From CAZCBJ01 sp964496705 (GTDB taxonomy: Bacteria; Chloroflexota; Anaerolineae; Anaerolineales; Anaerolineaceae): a stretch of DNA of 8,664 nucleotides. Positions 1 to 6,564 of this stretch are shown in pieces. The notes under the pieces are model-generated. The model had not been told where the DNA came from, made no database searches, and was given only the letters and a program-made list of their open reading frames with translations. Position 1 is the first letter of the stretch. Each line of letters begins with the position of its first letter. The translations under genes were made by a program, and so were the position numbers. The stretch spans positions 1 through 8,664 of the forward strand of contig CAZCBJ010000171.1 of assembly GCA_964496705.1 (NCBI GenBank). The letters are read 5' to 3'.

Positions 1-1091
1 TAGGAACCGCACTGAACGGCAACGGTCGACAGGTAAGAATAAAGCGTCTGCCATCCGTTGCCGTGGTCAATTACCACCACGTTCCCATATCCCCAATCAT
101 TCCAACCGGCATAGACCACCACGCCATTATCTGAGGCGAAAATCGCATTTCCGGTCTGCCCGCCGATGTCAATTCCCCAGTGGTTGGTATTGGGAGTGTA
201 ATCATAACCGGAAAGGGTCTTAACCGTAGTCGGCCAGATAAAAGTGCCGATTCCCACCGGTCCATCGCCAATTTTTCCGCAGGCACCGGGGCCGAATATC
301 TTGGCAACAGCCGGGTTGGCCCGGGTGATGCGCGGAGCGCTCCAGGTTACAAATTCACGAGAACCGCCAGGAATGATCAGCCAGGTTCCCGGCTTGATAT
401 TGGGGTTGGACAAATCACCCAATTCCTCGCGCTTGAGGCGGTTGCCCGGCCACTCGATAATGGCATCCGGCGTGGAGTGATAGAATTCCGCCACACCATT
501 CAACCCATCCCCCGCATGCCATTGATAATACATACCGTCCACCGGTAAAATATTTAACGACTGACCCGGACGCAATTTATGCGGATCATCTCCCAGGACA
601 TACACATTGCCCCACAATAACGTTTCGGGTTTGAGCCCAAATTTTTCAGCAATCCCAAACAGCGTGTCCCCTTCCTGCACGATGTAGGTAGATACATCAA
701 ACCTCGGCCTTGCGGGAAGAATGGTATGTAGTTGCGCCAGACGCGGGATGCCGCGCCATGCGAAGTCGATTTCTGGCAGTTCCACCAGCGGTTGAACAAC
801 TGCTATCGGAGTTTCGGTGGGCAGCGGGGCAGCCGCTATGACCGCCTCCACCTTGGGGGTCATCGGTCCCTTCAAGAAATAAGATCCCATGATCCATACC
901 ACAAAGAGGATCAAGACGATGGATACCAGACCAGTGCCAATCCGCAATATCGTTTCGCCCATGCCCCAGCGAACGATATTTTCCCAAATTTGTTCCCATG
1001 TAAAGGGTGCTTTAGGTGGCTGCTCTACAGTTATCTCTTCAACCTCGGCACCCATGCTTCCTTCTCTGGATGTCGATGGATTATTCGTCAT
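1..1091 (-). CDS. Membrane-anchored LysM / M23 family metallopeptidase, partial (C-terminus beyond left edge)
   Basis: The minus-strand frame reads 363 residues from ATG at 1091 to the window edge with no stop. A cytoplasmic-looking N-terminus is followed by a membrane segment at about residues 52-73 and a Pro/Ala-rich linker. Two LysM modules follow: one at about 135-182 (VQEGDTLFGIAEKFGL...LRPGQSLNILP) and a more diverged one at about 188-241 (WHAGDGLNGVAEFYHS...NIKPGTWLIIPGG). An M23 (lysostaphin/LytM-type) domain starts at about 283. LysM binds peptidoglycan and M23 enzymes cut its peptide bridges, so a role in cell-wall remodelling outside the membrane is expected. The first zinc motif HxxxD is present (H304, D308). 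The usual His in the later YxHL motif is Tyr here (Y353 in LYSYL). The C-terminal HxH motif, if present, lies beyond the edge. GAGGT sits 8 bases before the ATG, supporting this start; an in-frame ATG at 1055 is less likely. The gene is transcribed away from the RyR gene. Confidence 0.9.
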   Translation of the reverse strand, partial: MTNNPSTSREGSMGAEVEEITVEQPPKAPFTWEQIWENIVRWGMGETILRIGTGLVSIVLILFVVWIMGSYFLKGPMTPKVEAVIAAAPLPTETPIAVVQPLVELPEIDFAWRGIPRLAQLHTILPARPRFDVSTYIVQEGDTLFGIAEKFGLKPETLLWGNVYVLGDDPHKLRPGQSLNILPVDGMYYQWHAGDGLNGVAEFYHSTPDAIIEWPGNRLKREELGDLSNPNIKPGTWLIIPGGSREFVTWSAPRITRANPAVAKIFGPGACGKIGDGPVGIGTFIWPTTVKTLSGYDYTPNTNHWGIDIGGQTGNAIFASDNGVVVYAGWNDWGYGNVVVIDHGNGWQTLYSYLSTVAVQCGS

Positions 1092-1112
1092 GAATAGTGA
1101 CCTCGTGAAAAA

Positions 1113-1141
1113 ATCATAACACAGCCCGAAAAGCAGGTCAA
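1113..1141 (-). promoter_or_regulatory. Sigma70-like promoter for the LysM/M23 gene
   Basis: Read on the minus strand, TTGACC (1141-1136) and TATGAT (1118-1113) are separated by exactly 17 bases. Each differs from consensus at one base. The predicted transcript would start near 1106 and include the GAGGT ribosome site just before the ATG at 1091. Confidence 0.65.
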
Positions 1142-1166
1142 GCAATCGTCGAACAGTCAAATCGTG

Positions 1167-1172
1167 TATACT
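1167..1172 (+). promoter_or_regulatory. Possible -10 element for the RyR/TrkA-N gene
   Basis: TATACT lies 13 bases before the ATG at 1186, preceded by TG. I see no convincing -35 hexamer at 16-18 bases upstream. Transcription from here would give a very short leader, beginning around the AAGAG ribosome-site candidate at 1175-1179. This is weaker than the minus-strand promoter sharing the same 94-base gap. Confidence 0.3.
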
Positions 1173-1185
1173 TTAAGAGTTAGTT

Positions 1186-3045
1186 ATGAAAAAAGAACCT
1201 GCCCACACCAGACACGCATACCCGACTCGGCGTATCCTCAATGAATTCTGGCGCGACATCGAGTGGCCGGTCATTGTTGCCCTGGCTCTGATCTCGTTGT
1301 TCCTGGGGGTGATCGGTTTCTCTCAATATGACCGCGCGGTAATACAACTGCCGTTAACTCATTCCTGCCGGCCGGACACACCGTTCACACTCTGGGATGA
1401 TATCTACCGGTCCATGCAATTGCTGCCCATGAATTCGGGTGACATCGCTGGTTGTGTGCCGGTGCCTATCGCGCTTCAAATTGCCCGCTTTCTGCTTCCC
1501 GCCGTCACTGCCTACACATTCTTTAAAGCCCTGCTGGTCATCTTCCGCCATGACCTTAATCTGTTGCGCTTAAGCCTGGGGTACGGGCATATCATCATCT
1601 GTGGTCTGGGTAGAAAGGGTTATTTGCTCGCCAAGGAGTACCGCCAGCGGCACAAAAAGGTTGTGGTGATAGAAAATAATCCGCAAAATTCATACATCGA
1701 GTCAAGCCTGGATAACGGGGTTGTCGTCCTGATCGGCGATGCGCGCGATCCAGTGATGCTGCGTAAAGCCGGCGTGCATCGCGCACGTGAGTTGATCTCA
1801 GTCTGCGGCGAGGATGACATCAACGCTGAGGTGGCAACCCAGGTGCGCAGGTTGACTGATAAGATCACTCGCAACCTTAGCTGTACCATCCATGTGTTCA
1901 ATGCCCATATCTGGACTCAGCTTCGCAGCCCCAAATTTGACCAGGGGTTGCGAGCACCGTTCCAGCTTTCTTTCTTCAATATCTTCGAAAGCGGCGCCCG
2001 TATCCTGCTGAAAACCTATCCGCCTTTTGACCGCAACGCAGCAGATTCGCGCAACCCGCCCCATTTCCTGGTTATCGGGCTGGGCTATCTCGCACAGTGT
2101 CTGGTTGTTCACGCCGCGCGCGATTGGTGTCAGATGTATGATATGAATCACCAACAACTTCGAATCACTGTGGTTGACCCGGACGTTGAAAGTCTGGTGA
2201 AATCACTCAAGCGGCGCTTTCCGTTGGTATCCGAGGTGTGCCAGATCGAGAGCGTCAACTATAACACCCACGACCCCCGTTTTCATGCTGGCGAATTTTT
2301 ATACGACGATCAGGGCTTGTGTGACATCACCCATGTGTATATCTGTTTGGATGACGCCTACGCAGGATTGACAGCCGGTCTGGCGTTGTTGCGGCAATTA
2401 TCCAACAGCCAGGCCCAGATCATCGTGCGTATGACCGAGAACACCGGTCAGGCTCAGTTGCTGCAGGATTTGCGTGATCCCGACGGCGGAAATGCCTGCC
2501 TGCACCCGTTTGCCTTATTCGAACACACCTGTAAGCCTAACCAGTTGGACGACGGCACGCGTGAAATCCTTGCCGAAGAAATCCATAACGCATACCTCGA
2601 AGAACAACTTGGCAAGGGTGAAAAATTGGGCAGCAGACCCAGCCTTTTCCCATGGGATGAATTAAGTGAAGGGATCAAATCTGCAAATCGCGACCAGGCT
2701 TACAATATTGGTCGGATATTGGCAAAAATTAATTACGGTATCACTCCCTGGACCGAATACCGCATCGAGGACGTGATCTTCACCCCTGAAGAAATAGAGA
2801 TCATGGCCATTGCTGAGCACGAGCGGTGGATGAATGAGCGCGCTCAGCAAGGATGGCGCTATGGGACACAACGCAATGATGCCCATAAAATCTCCCCGGC
2901 ATTGTTGGCTTGGGAAAAACTGCCGGATAATGAACGCGCCAAAGACCGCGAAACGGTTGCCAAGTTTCCCGCATATTTGAAACGCGTCGGCTTCCGGGTC
3001 TACCGCCTGAACGCGCAAAATAAGCCCGACCCTGCCAATTCTTGA
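1186..3045 (+). CDS. Two-TM protein with tandem TrkA-N-like Rossmann domains and a C-terminal RyR domain
   Basis: This is a 619-residue inner-membrane protein. Membrane segments lie at about 27-47 and 97-120. The loop between them holds a helix-like stretch (TPFTLWDDIYRSMQLLPM) placed where a 2-TM channel would have its pore helix, but no TxGYG-type selectivity filter follows. The first Rossmann domain begins at about 134 with IIICGLGRKG (GxGxxG) and an acidic residue after strand 2 (VVVIEN, E163). It continues through GDARDP and ISVCGEDD, as in TrkA-N/RCK nucleotide-binding domains. A second Rossmann-like unit starts at about 293 (HFLVIGLGYLA, then ITVVDPD). The C-terminus, about 500-606, matches the RyR repeat: EHERWMNERAQQGWRYG followed by a conserved region around LLAWEKLPDNERAKDRE. 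It is plausibly a membrane sensor of NAD-type or other nucleotides. The substrate is not visible, and it cannot be called a potassium channel from this sequence. AAGAG lies 6 bases before the ATG. The downstream SPFH operon is in the same direction, 66 bases away, with its own promoter. Confidence 0.85.
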   Translation: MKKEPAHTRHAYPTRRILNEFWRDIEWPVIVALALISLFLGVIGFSQYDRAVIQLPLTHSCRPDTPFTLWDDIYRSMQLLPMNSGDIAGCVPVPIALQIARFLLPAVTAYTFFKALLVIFRHDLNLLRLSLGYGHIIICGLGRKGYLLAKEYRQRHKKVVVIENNPQNSYIESSLDNGVVVLIGDARDPVMLRKAGVHRARELISVCGEDDINAEVATQVRRLTDKITRNLSCTIHVFNAHIWTQLRSPKFDQGLRAPFQLSFFNIFESGARILLKTYPPFDRNAADSRNPPHFLVIGLGYLAQCLVVHAARDWCQMYDMNHQQLRITVVDPDVESLVKSLKRRFPLVSEVCQIESVNYNTHDPRFHAGEFLYDDQGLCDITHVYICLDDAYAGLTAGLALLRQLSNSQAQIIVRMTENTGQAQLLQDLRDPDGGNACLHPFALFEHTCKPNQLDDGTREILAEEIHNAYLEEQLGKGEKLGSRPSLFPWDELSEGIKSANRDQAYNIGRILAKINYGITPWTEYRIEDVIFTPEEIEIMAIAEHERWMNERAQQGWRYGTQRNDAHKISPALLAWEKLPDNERAKDRETVAKFPAYLKRVGFRVYRLNAQNKPDPANS

Positions 3046-3071
3046 CACACTTTAAAAAATAACTATATACT
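3042..3071 (+). promoter_or_regulatory. Strong sigma70-like promoter for the SPFH/S24 operon, overlapping the RyR stop codon
   Basis: A perfect TTGACA at 3042-3047 contains the TGA stop of the upstream gene. TATACT at 3066-3071 follows after 18 bases; the overlapping TATATA at 3064-3069 would give 16. The predicted start is near 3078, leaving a leader of about 34 bases before TTG at 3112. The operon could therefore be expressed independently of the RyR gene, although read-through is not excluded because no terminator is visible in the gap. Confidence 0.7.
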
Positions 3072-3111
3072 TAGAACAAAGGTCTAAATTTTGGCTGCGG
3101 TCAGGTAAAGA

Positions 3112-4851
3112 TTGAGAAAAAACAAGACCCGCAATTGGTTGCGCACCTTTGCCATCTTATTTTTTGTGGCGTGGTTCTTGTTCGCATTCCGCCTCGAAAT
3201 TCTCTCCATATTACAGCTTATCTACTCAGTCATCCGCACGCTGGTCGGTATGCCAATTCCTTTTCCCCAGGCTGGTCAGGTGTTTCGCGCCTTGATCCTT
3301 CTGTGCACAGGCTTCTTTACCTTTTTTGCCGCCTCCTGGATCAGCCTGTATATTCTTGCTCAATTTGTCCTGCCCGTACGCACACCCGAAGAACGCTCCA
3401 AAGTATTTGAAAGAATGAGCAACTTCATCTTCCGTTATCACGGTCCTGCCCTGTTCATCAAAGAGGGCAAAGTGGTCGGAACCCAGGCTGAAACCCACCG
3501 CTGGTTGCCTGGCATTGTTTTCGTCGATCATTGTTCGGCAATCGTCTTGGAGCGCCAACCCTCTCAATCTGTGATGTCGTATTGGCGGAGGCGTTTACGC
3601 AGCTCTTTGCGCCGTTCACATGAACAGCCCGGTCCGATGGTCCGAGTGGCAGGGCCGGGCATTGTGTTCACACGGGGCGCTGAAAAACTGAGGGGTGCAG
3701 TGGACCTGCGCCCGCAAACCCGCCGCGCGGAATCGGTGATCGCCCACACCCGAGACGGAATTCCGGTCGAAACCGCCGTTCACACTGCGTTCACCCTGGG
3801 AGAGGATCCTGAGATTATTTTCGTGACCGCCAATCCCGATCGGAGCAGCAAAATTCTGGTGGTCAGATGCGAACCGTCTGGACAGGGCTTGCGCATCCTT
3901 GATTTGGTGGACGAATTGGACCCGGCTGATCAGGCTGAAATCTATTTTAGAGTCCAGGAGATGACCAAGACAGAAGATTTCGATGACCGACATGTCCCTC
4001 AGCGCCTGATCATGGACCAATCGCCCTACTATGTCTCTGAAACCAGAGTCCACAACGCGATATACTCGGCTGAGGCGCGGCAGATGCCTGACAACACCCG
4101 CGAGGAATGGAGCAGCCTGCCTGTGCAGGTGGCGGTGGCGACTTTCCGGAATATGCTGGCCACCCACCAGTACGATCATCTTTATTTACCAGATGACCCC
4201 GAAGAATACCCCATTCATCAGATCAAACGCGCCTTTGCCCGCGCCGTGGTGTACCAGGGTATTCTGGCTTATCAATATGTTGAGCGGCTGAATGGGATGC
4301 CCTTTGATTTCAGTCAGGCAAATGGGGGTCACCGTCCGCTGGAAGTCGATGATGACGAATTGCTGTTCTATCCTGTTCAGGAATTGAAGAATCCCAAACC
4401 CCTGCGCAATCGCGGTATCAAGGTGTTGCACGCCGGTTTCTCAGACTTAAGACCCACCAGTCAGACGGTGCGCGAGCAGTTTATGAACACTTGGAAGGCG
4501 CGCTGGCAGAGCGAAGCGGAGATCACCCGGGCTGATTTTGAGTTGCAGGCAATGCGCATCAAAAACCGAGCCAAGGTACAAGCGCAACAGGAAATGGCTT
4601 ACACACTCTCGCGGATTTTCCAAATGCCTTCCTATTCACAGGAAGCCCTCGCCATGCGGGTTTTCCAGGCGCTGGAAACTGCTGCCACCGAGCCTTCCAC
4701 CCACCAGTTATTGCCCCAGGATACCATCAACCTGCTATTCACATTGAGACATGTCATGTTGCCGGAAGGTGGTCCAAAAATATCATCTGATATTCCACCC
4801 AAACCTGCCAGTCCAGAGCAGAAAGACGGCAAGGAAAACCAGAATGGCTGA
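3112..4851 (+). CDS. SPFH/band 7 domain membrane protein (first of tandem pair)
   Basis: This is a 579-residue protein starting at TTG. An in-frame TAA at 3106-3108 blocks any longer start, and AGGT lies 5 bases upstream. Two hydrophobic segments (about 12-36 and 58-86) anchor it in the membrane. The SPFH (stomatin/prohibitin/flotillin/HflK/C) region begins at about 133 and includes VAGPGIVFTRG and TRDGIPVETAVHTAFTL. A long, less familiar insertion fills about 250-430. A charged, probably coiled-coil segment (about 452-500, with TWKARWQSEAE) and a low-complexity tail follow. The family builds membrane-bound oligomeric cages or microdomains, often as two-partner heteromers such as HflK/HflC. 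The next gene encodes a relative sharing the QYDHL and WK[AT]RWQ motifs, so a heteromer is a good inference. The gene ends inside the start of the next one with an 8-base overlap, suggesting translational coupling. The two-TM N-terminus and the long insertion are unlike HflK/HflC, so I give no gene symbol. Confidence 0.85.
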   Translation: MRKNKTRNWLRTFAILFFVAWFLFAFRLEILSILQLIYSVIRTLVGMPIPFPQAGQVFRALILLCTGFFTFFAASWISLYILAQFVLPVRTPEERSKVFERMSNFIFRYHGPALFIKEGKVVGTQAETHRWLPGIVFVDHCSAIVLERQPSQSVMSYWRRRLRSSLRRSHEQPGPMVRVAGPGIVFTRGAEKLRGAVDLRPQTRRAESVIAHTRDGIPVETAVHTAFTLGEDPEIIFVTANPDRSSKILVVRCEPSGQGLRILDLVDELDPADQAEIYFRVQEMTKTEDFDDRHVPQRLIMDQSPYYVSETRVHNAIYSAEARQMPDNTREEWSSLPVQVAVATFRNMLATHQYDHLYLPDDPEEYPIHQIKRAFARAVVYQGILAYQYVERLNGMPFDFSQANGGHRPLEVDDDELLFYPVQELKNPKPLRNRGIKVLHAGFSDLRPTSQTVREQFMNTWKARWQSEAEITRADFELQAMRIKNRAKVQAQQEMAYTLSRIFQMPSYSQEALAMRVFQALETAATEPSTHQLLPQDTINLLFTLRHVMLPEGGPKISSDIPPKPASPEQKDGKENQNG

Positions 4852-6199
4852 GCGAACTGCATCGAATTCTGATGTCACAAGCCACTCCCATCTGTGGTGG
4901 TTGAAATCCTTTATTCATCATCTCTTCTTTGGCGATCAGGAGTGGGGCTGGGCGCGTTTGTTTCTCACACTGGTGCTGGTCATCGGACTGGCAGTCTCGA
5001 TGTTGTTTTTCCAATGGAATTACCTGGATCCCTTCCTCGGCACACAACCACCACCGACTGAAACGACCCTTTGGGCAATCATCTGGAAGGCCAGCCGTTA
5101 CCTGATTGCACCAGTGGCTGCCATTTTCCTGAGCCTGTATATCAGCAGTCGCTATGTACAGGACATTTACGAATTACCCAGTCTACTTTTGGGATTCCGG
5201 TTTGTCCTGGCATCCTTGTATGGTGTGGAATACCCGAAATTGGTGATCGAAGATGGCAAGAAATTGATTGATCCCGGAAAAACCAACCTCATCGATGTCA
5301 TCGGCGGTCCTGGTTTTATCATCATTCGACCCGGCAATGTGGTTCTGCTCGAGCGGCTGAAAGGTCCCTCCAATGTGCTTTCCAGCGGCACACATTTTAT
5401 TTCCCGTTTCGAACGGGTGAAAGATATTGCCAATCTGCAAGAGCAACAAACGCATGTGGAGGAGATCAGTGCGGTGACCAAAGATGGGATTGAGGTGACG
5501 GTGCGTAACGTCAATTTCCGTTATCGTTTGTTGCGCGACCGCCGCCAAGCCAATGCGGATACCAGGCAACCTTATCCCTTTTCGATACAAGGGGTGCGTA
5601 ATATGGCCTATGGGCGGCGCGTCATGAAAGATGGCTTAATGCCCTGGCATCAAGCGGTCAAAATGGCAGTCACCATGGGAATTGTTGACTACATTTCCAA
5701 GTGCCAATACGATCACCTGACCGCACCGGTGGAAGGCGATCCGCGGCAAGAAATCATCAGTGAAATTCGTTCGCGGGATACACGCCGGAGGTTGCGCGAT
5801 ATCGGCGTTGAGTTGATCTGGGTGGACATTGGCCATTTTGACAATGCCCTTGCAGAGCAAATGCGCTTCGAGGCCTGGAAGACGAGATGGCAGGGTAGCG
5901 CTGAGCTCTCCCAGGCAGAAGGTGAAGCCCAACGTCTGGCATATCAAGAGATGGGACGCGCTGAAGCCCAGGCAGAAATGCTCATGAGCATCATGCATGC
6001 ATTTGAAGATACGCTGCAAACCGGGGACTCAGCCCAACAAAATGGGGACCGATCCGCCCGGATGCGCAACATTTTCCTGGCACGAACAGCCCAGATGCTC
6101 GATTCGCTGGTCTCGCCCCCACCAACCAGCAGCGGCGCAAAAGGAGTGCAACCTCCGTCAAGCAAAGATTCCGATGAAAGAAGACAAAAGTTGCCATGA
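4844..6199 (+). CDS. SPFH/band 7 domain membrane protein (second of tandem pair)
   Basis: This is a 451-residue protein. ATG at 4844 is preferred over the upstream GTG/ATG-like in-frame starts back to 4751 because AGGA at 4832-4835 sits 8 bases before it. It also gives a short overlap with the upstream gene, typical of coupled operons. Membrane segments lie at about 36-57 and 78-102. The SPFH core runs from about 153 to 330 (GGPGFIIIRPGNVVLLERL, then VTKDGIEVTVRNVNFRYRL). A helical, Ala/Glu/Gln-rich coiled-coil segment at about 341-385 opens with AWKTRWQGSAELSQAEGEA. The tail is Pro/Ser-rich. It lacks the large insertion of the first SPFH protein but shares its order of domains and the QYDHL and WK[AT]RWQ motifs, so the two are diverged paralogues. 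Its stop overlaps the next start as ATGA. It is likely a membrane scaffold partner of the first SPFH protein; no enzymatic residues are recognised. Confidence 0.87.
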   Translation: MAERTASNSDVTSHSHLWWLKSFIHHLFFGDQEWGWARLFLTLVLVIGLAVSMLFFQWNYLDPFLGTQPPPTETTLWAIIWKASRYLIAPVAAIFLSLYISSRYVQDIYELPSLLLGFRFVLASLYGVEYPKLVIEDGKKLIDPGKTNLIDVIGGPGFIIIRPGNVVLLERLKGPSNVLSSGTHFISRFERVKDIANLQEQQTHVEEISAVTKDGIEVTVRNVNFRYRLLRDRRQANADTRQPYPFSIQGVRNMAYGRRVMKDGLMPWHQAVKMAVTMGIVDYISKCQYDHLTAPVEGDPRQEIISEIRSRDTRRRLRDIGVELIWVDIGHFDNALAEQMRFEAWKTRWQGSAELSQAEGEAQRLAYQEMGRAEAQAEMLMSIMHAFEDTLQTGDSAQQNGDRSARMRNIFLARTAQMLDSLVSPPPTSSGAKGVQPPSSKDSDERRQKLP

Positions 6200-6564
6200 T
6201 CACCCTGGAAGTTGCCTATTCCTGGTTACATAAATTCGAGCCATCCAAACTGTCCAAAGCGACCTCTGAGCTGGTTGGAAAATTAAACCAATGCGTCCAA
6301 ACGCCCGGACAGAATAGTAAATGTTTTTATGGTGAGCTCCAACAACAGCTCGACCACATTCGCTACCGTTTGTCCAACAGCATGGAAGTGGCAGAGATTT
6401 GCCTTGAGTTCGTTGGAAGCGTCGATCACCCGCGCGAGCCTATCTGCTCAAGGACTGGCTGGAGGCCAGCCTGTTGTTTTCCGAGGCTTCCGCGCGCTAC
6501 CGGCCCAGTTATCACCACGTGGGGGTGGCAAAATGGATGCAAGGATATGCGCTGTTTGCGTTGA
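6196..6564 (+). CDS. N-terminal part of a frameshifted helical / S24 peptidase protein
   Basis: The ATG overlaps the SPFH stop as ATGA, so translation is probably coupled. The first ~81 residues are plausible helical protein (for example YGELQQQLDHIRYRLSNSMEVAEICLEF). After E81, at 6436-6438, the reading frame degenerates into Cys/Arg/Pro/Trp-rich sequence up to the stop at 6564, which looks like out-of-frame translation. In the -1 frame the sequence resumes as AYLLKDWLEASLLFSEASA and runs through to the S24 domain. One missing base, for example G in GAGGCC read as GAGCC at about 6436-6440, would join both parts into one protein of about 373 residues. It may be a real inactivating mutation, a sequence error, or less likely programmed frameshifting. 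No family is recognised for this helical region. Confidence 0.6.
   Translation: MITLEVAYSWLHKFEPSKLSKATSELVGKLNQCVQTPGQNSKCFYGELQQQLDHIRYRLSNSMEVAEICLEFVGSVDHPREPICSRTGWRPACCFPRLPRATGPVITTWGWQNGCKDMRCLR
6457..6471 (+). promoter_or_regulatory. GC-rich RNA hairpin enclosing a GGAGG ribosome-site candidate before TTG 6474
   Basis: GGCTGG (6457-6462) and CCAGCC (6466-6471) form a perfect 6-bp stem around an AGG loop. The GGAGG at 6461-6465 is thus partly in the stem. It lies 8 bases before TTG at 6474, the first start codon I considered for the S24 frame. It could be a coincidence of coding sequence, or it could allow restart of the S24 part just after the frameshift. Confidence 0.3.

Noticed and set aside
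180..1119. Several plus-strand and off-frame minus-strand open frames
   Set aside because: They are shadows of the LysM/M23 gene, whose true frame runs off the left edge.
1186..3045. Potassium channel (Kch/TrkA) call
   Set aside because: There is no selectivity-filter signature between the two membrane segments.
2662..3048. 128-residue minus-strand open frame
   Set aside because: It is a shadow of the RyR-domain coding region with no family features.
3616..4179. 187-residue minus-strand open frame
   Set aside because: It lies fully opposite the well-supported SPFH gene and shows no recognisable domain or ribosome site.
4751..4843. Longer N-terminus for the second SPFH protein starting at 4751
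   Set aside because: It would overlap the upstream gene by about 100 bases, its residues look like out-of-frame sequence, and a good ribosome site precedes ATG 4844.
6405..6445. Programmed -1 frameshift site
   Set aside because: No slippery heptamer of the X-XXY-YYZ type is present in the overlap near the junction, and the hairpin is further away than usual.
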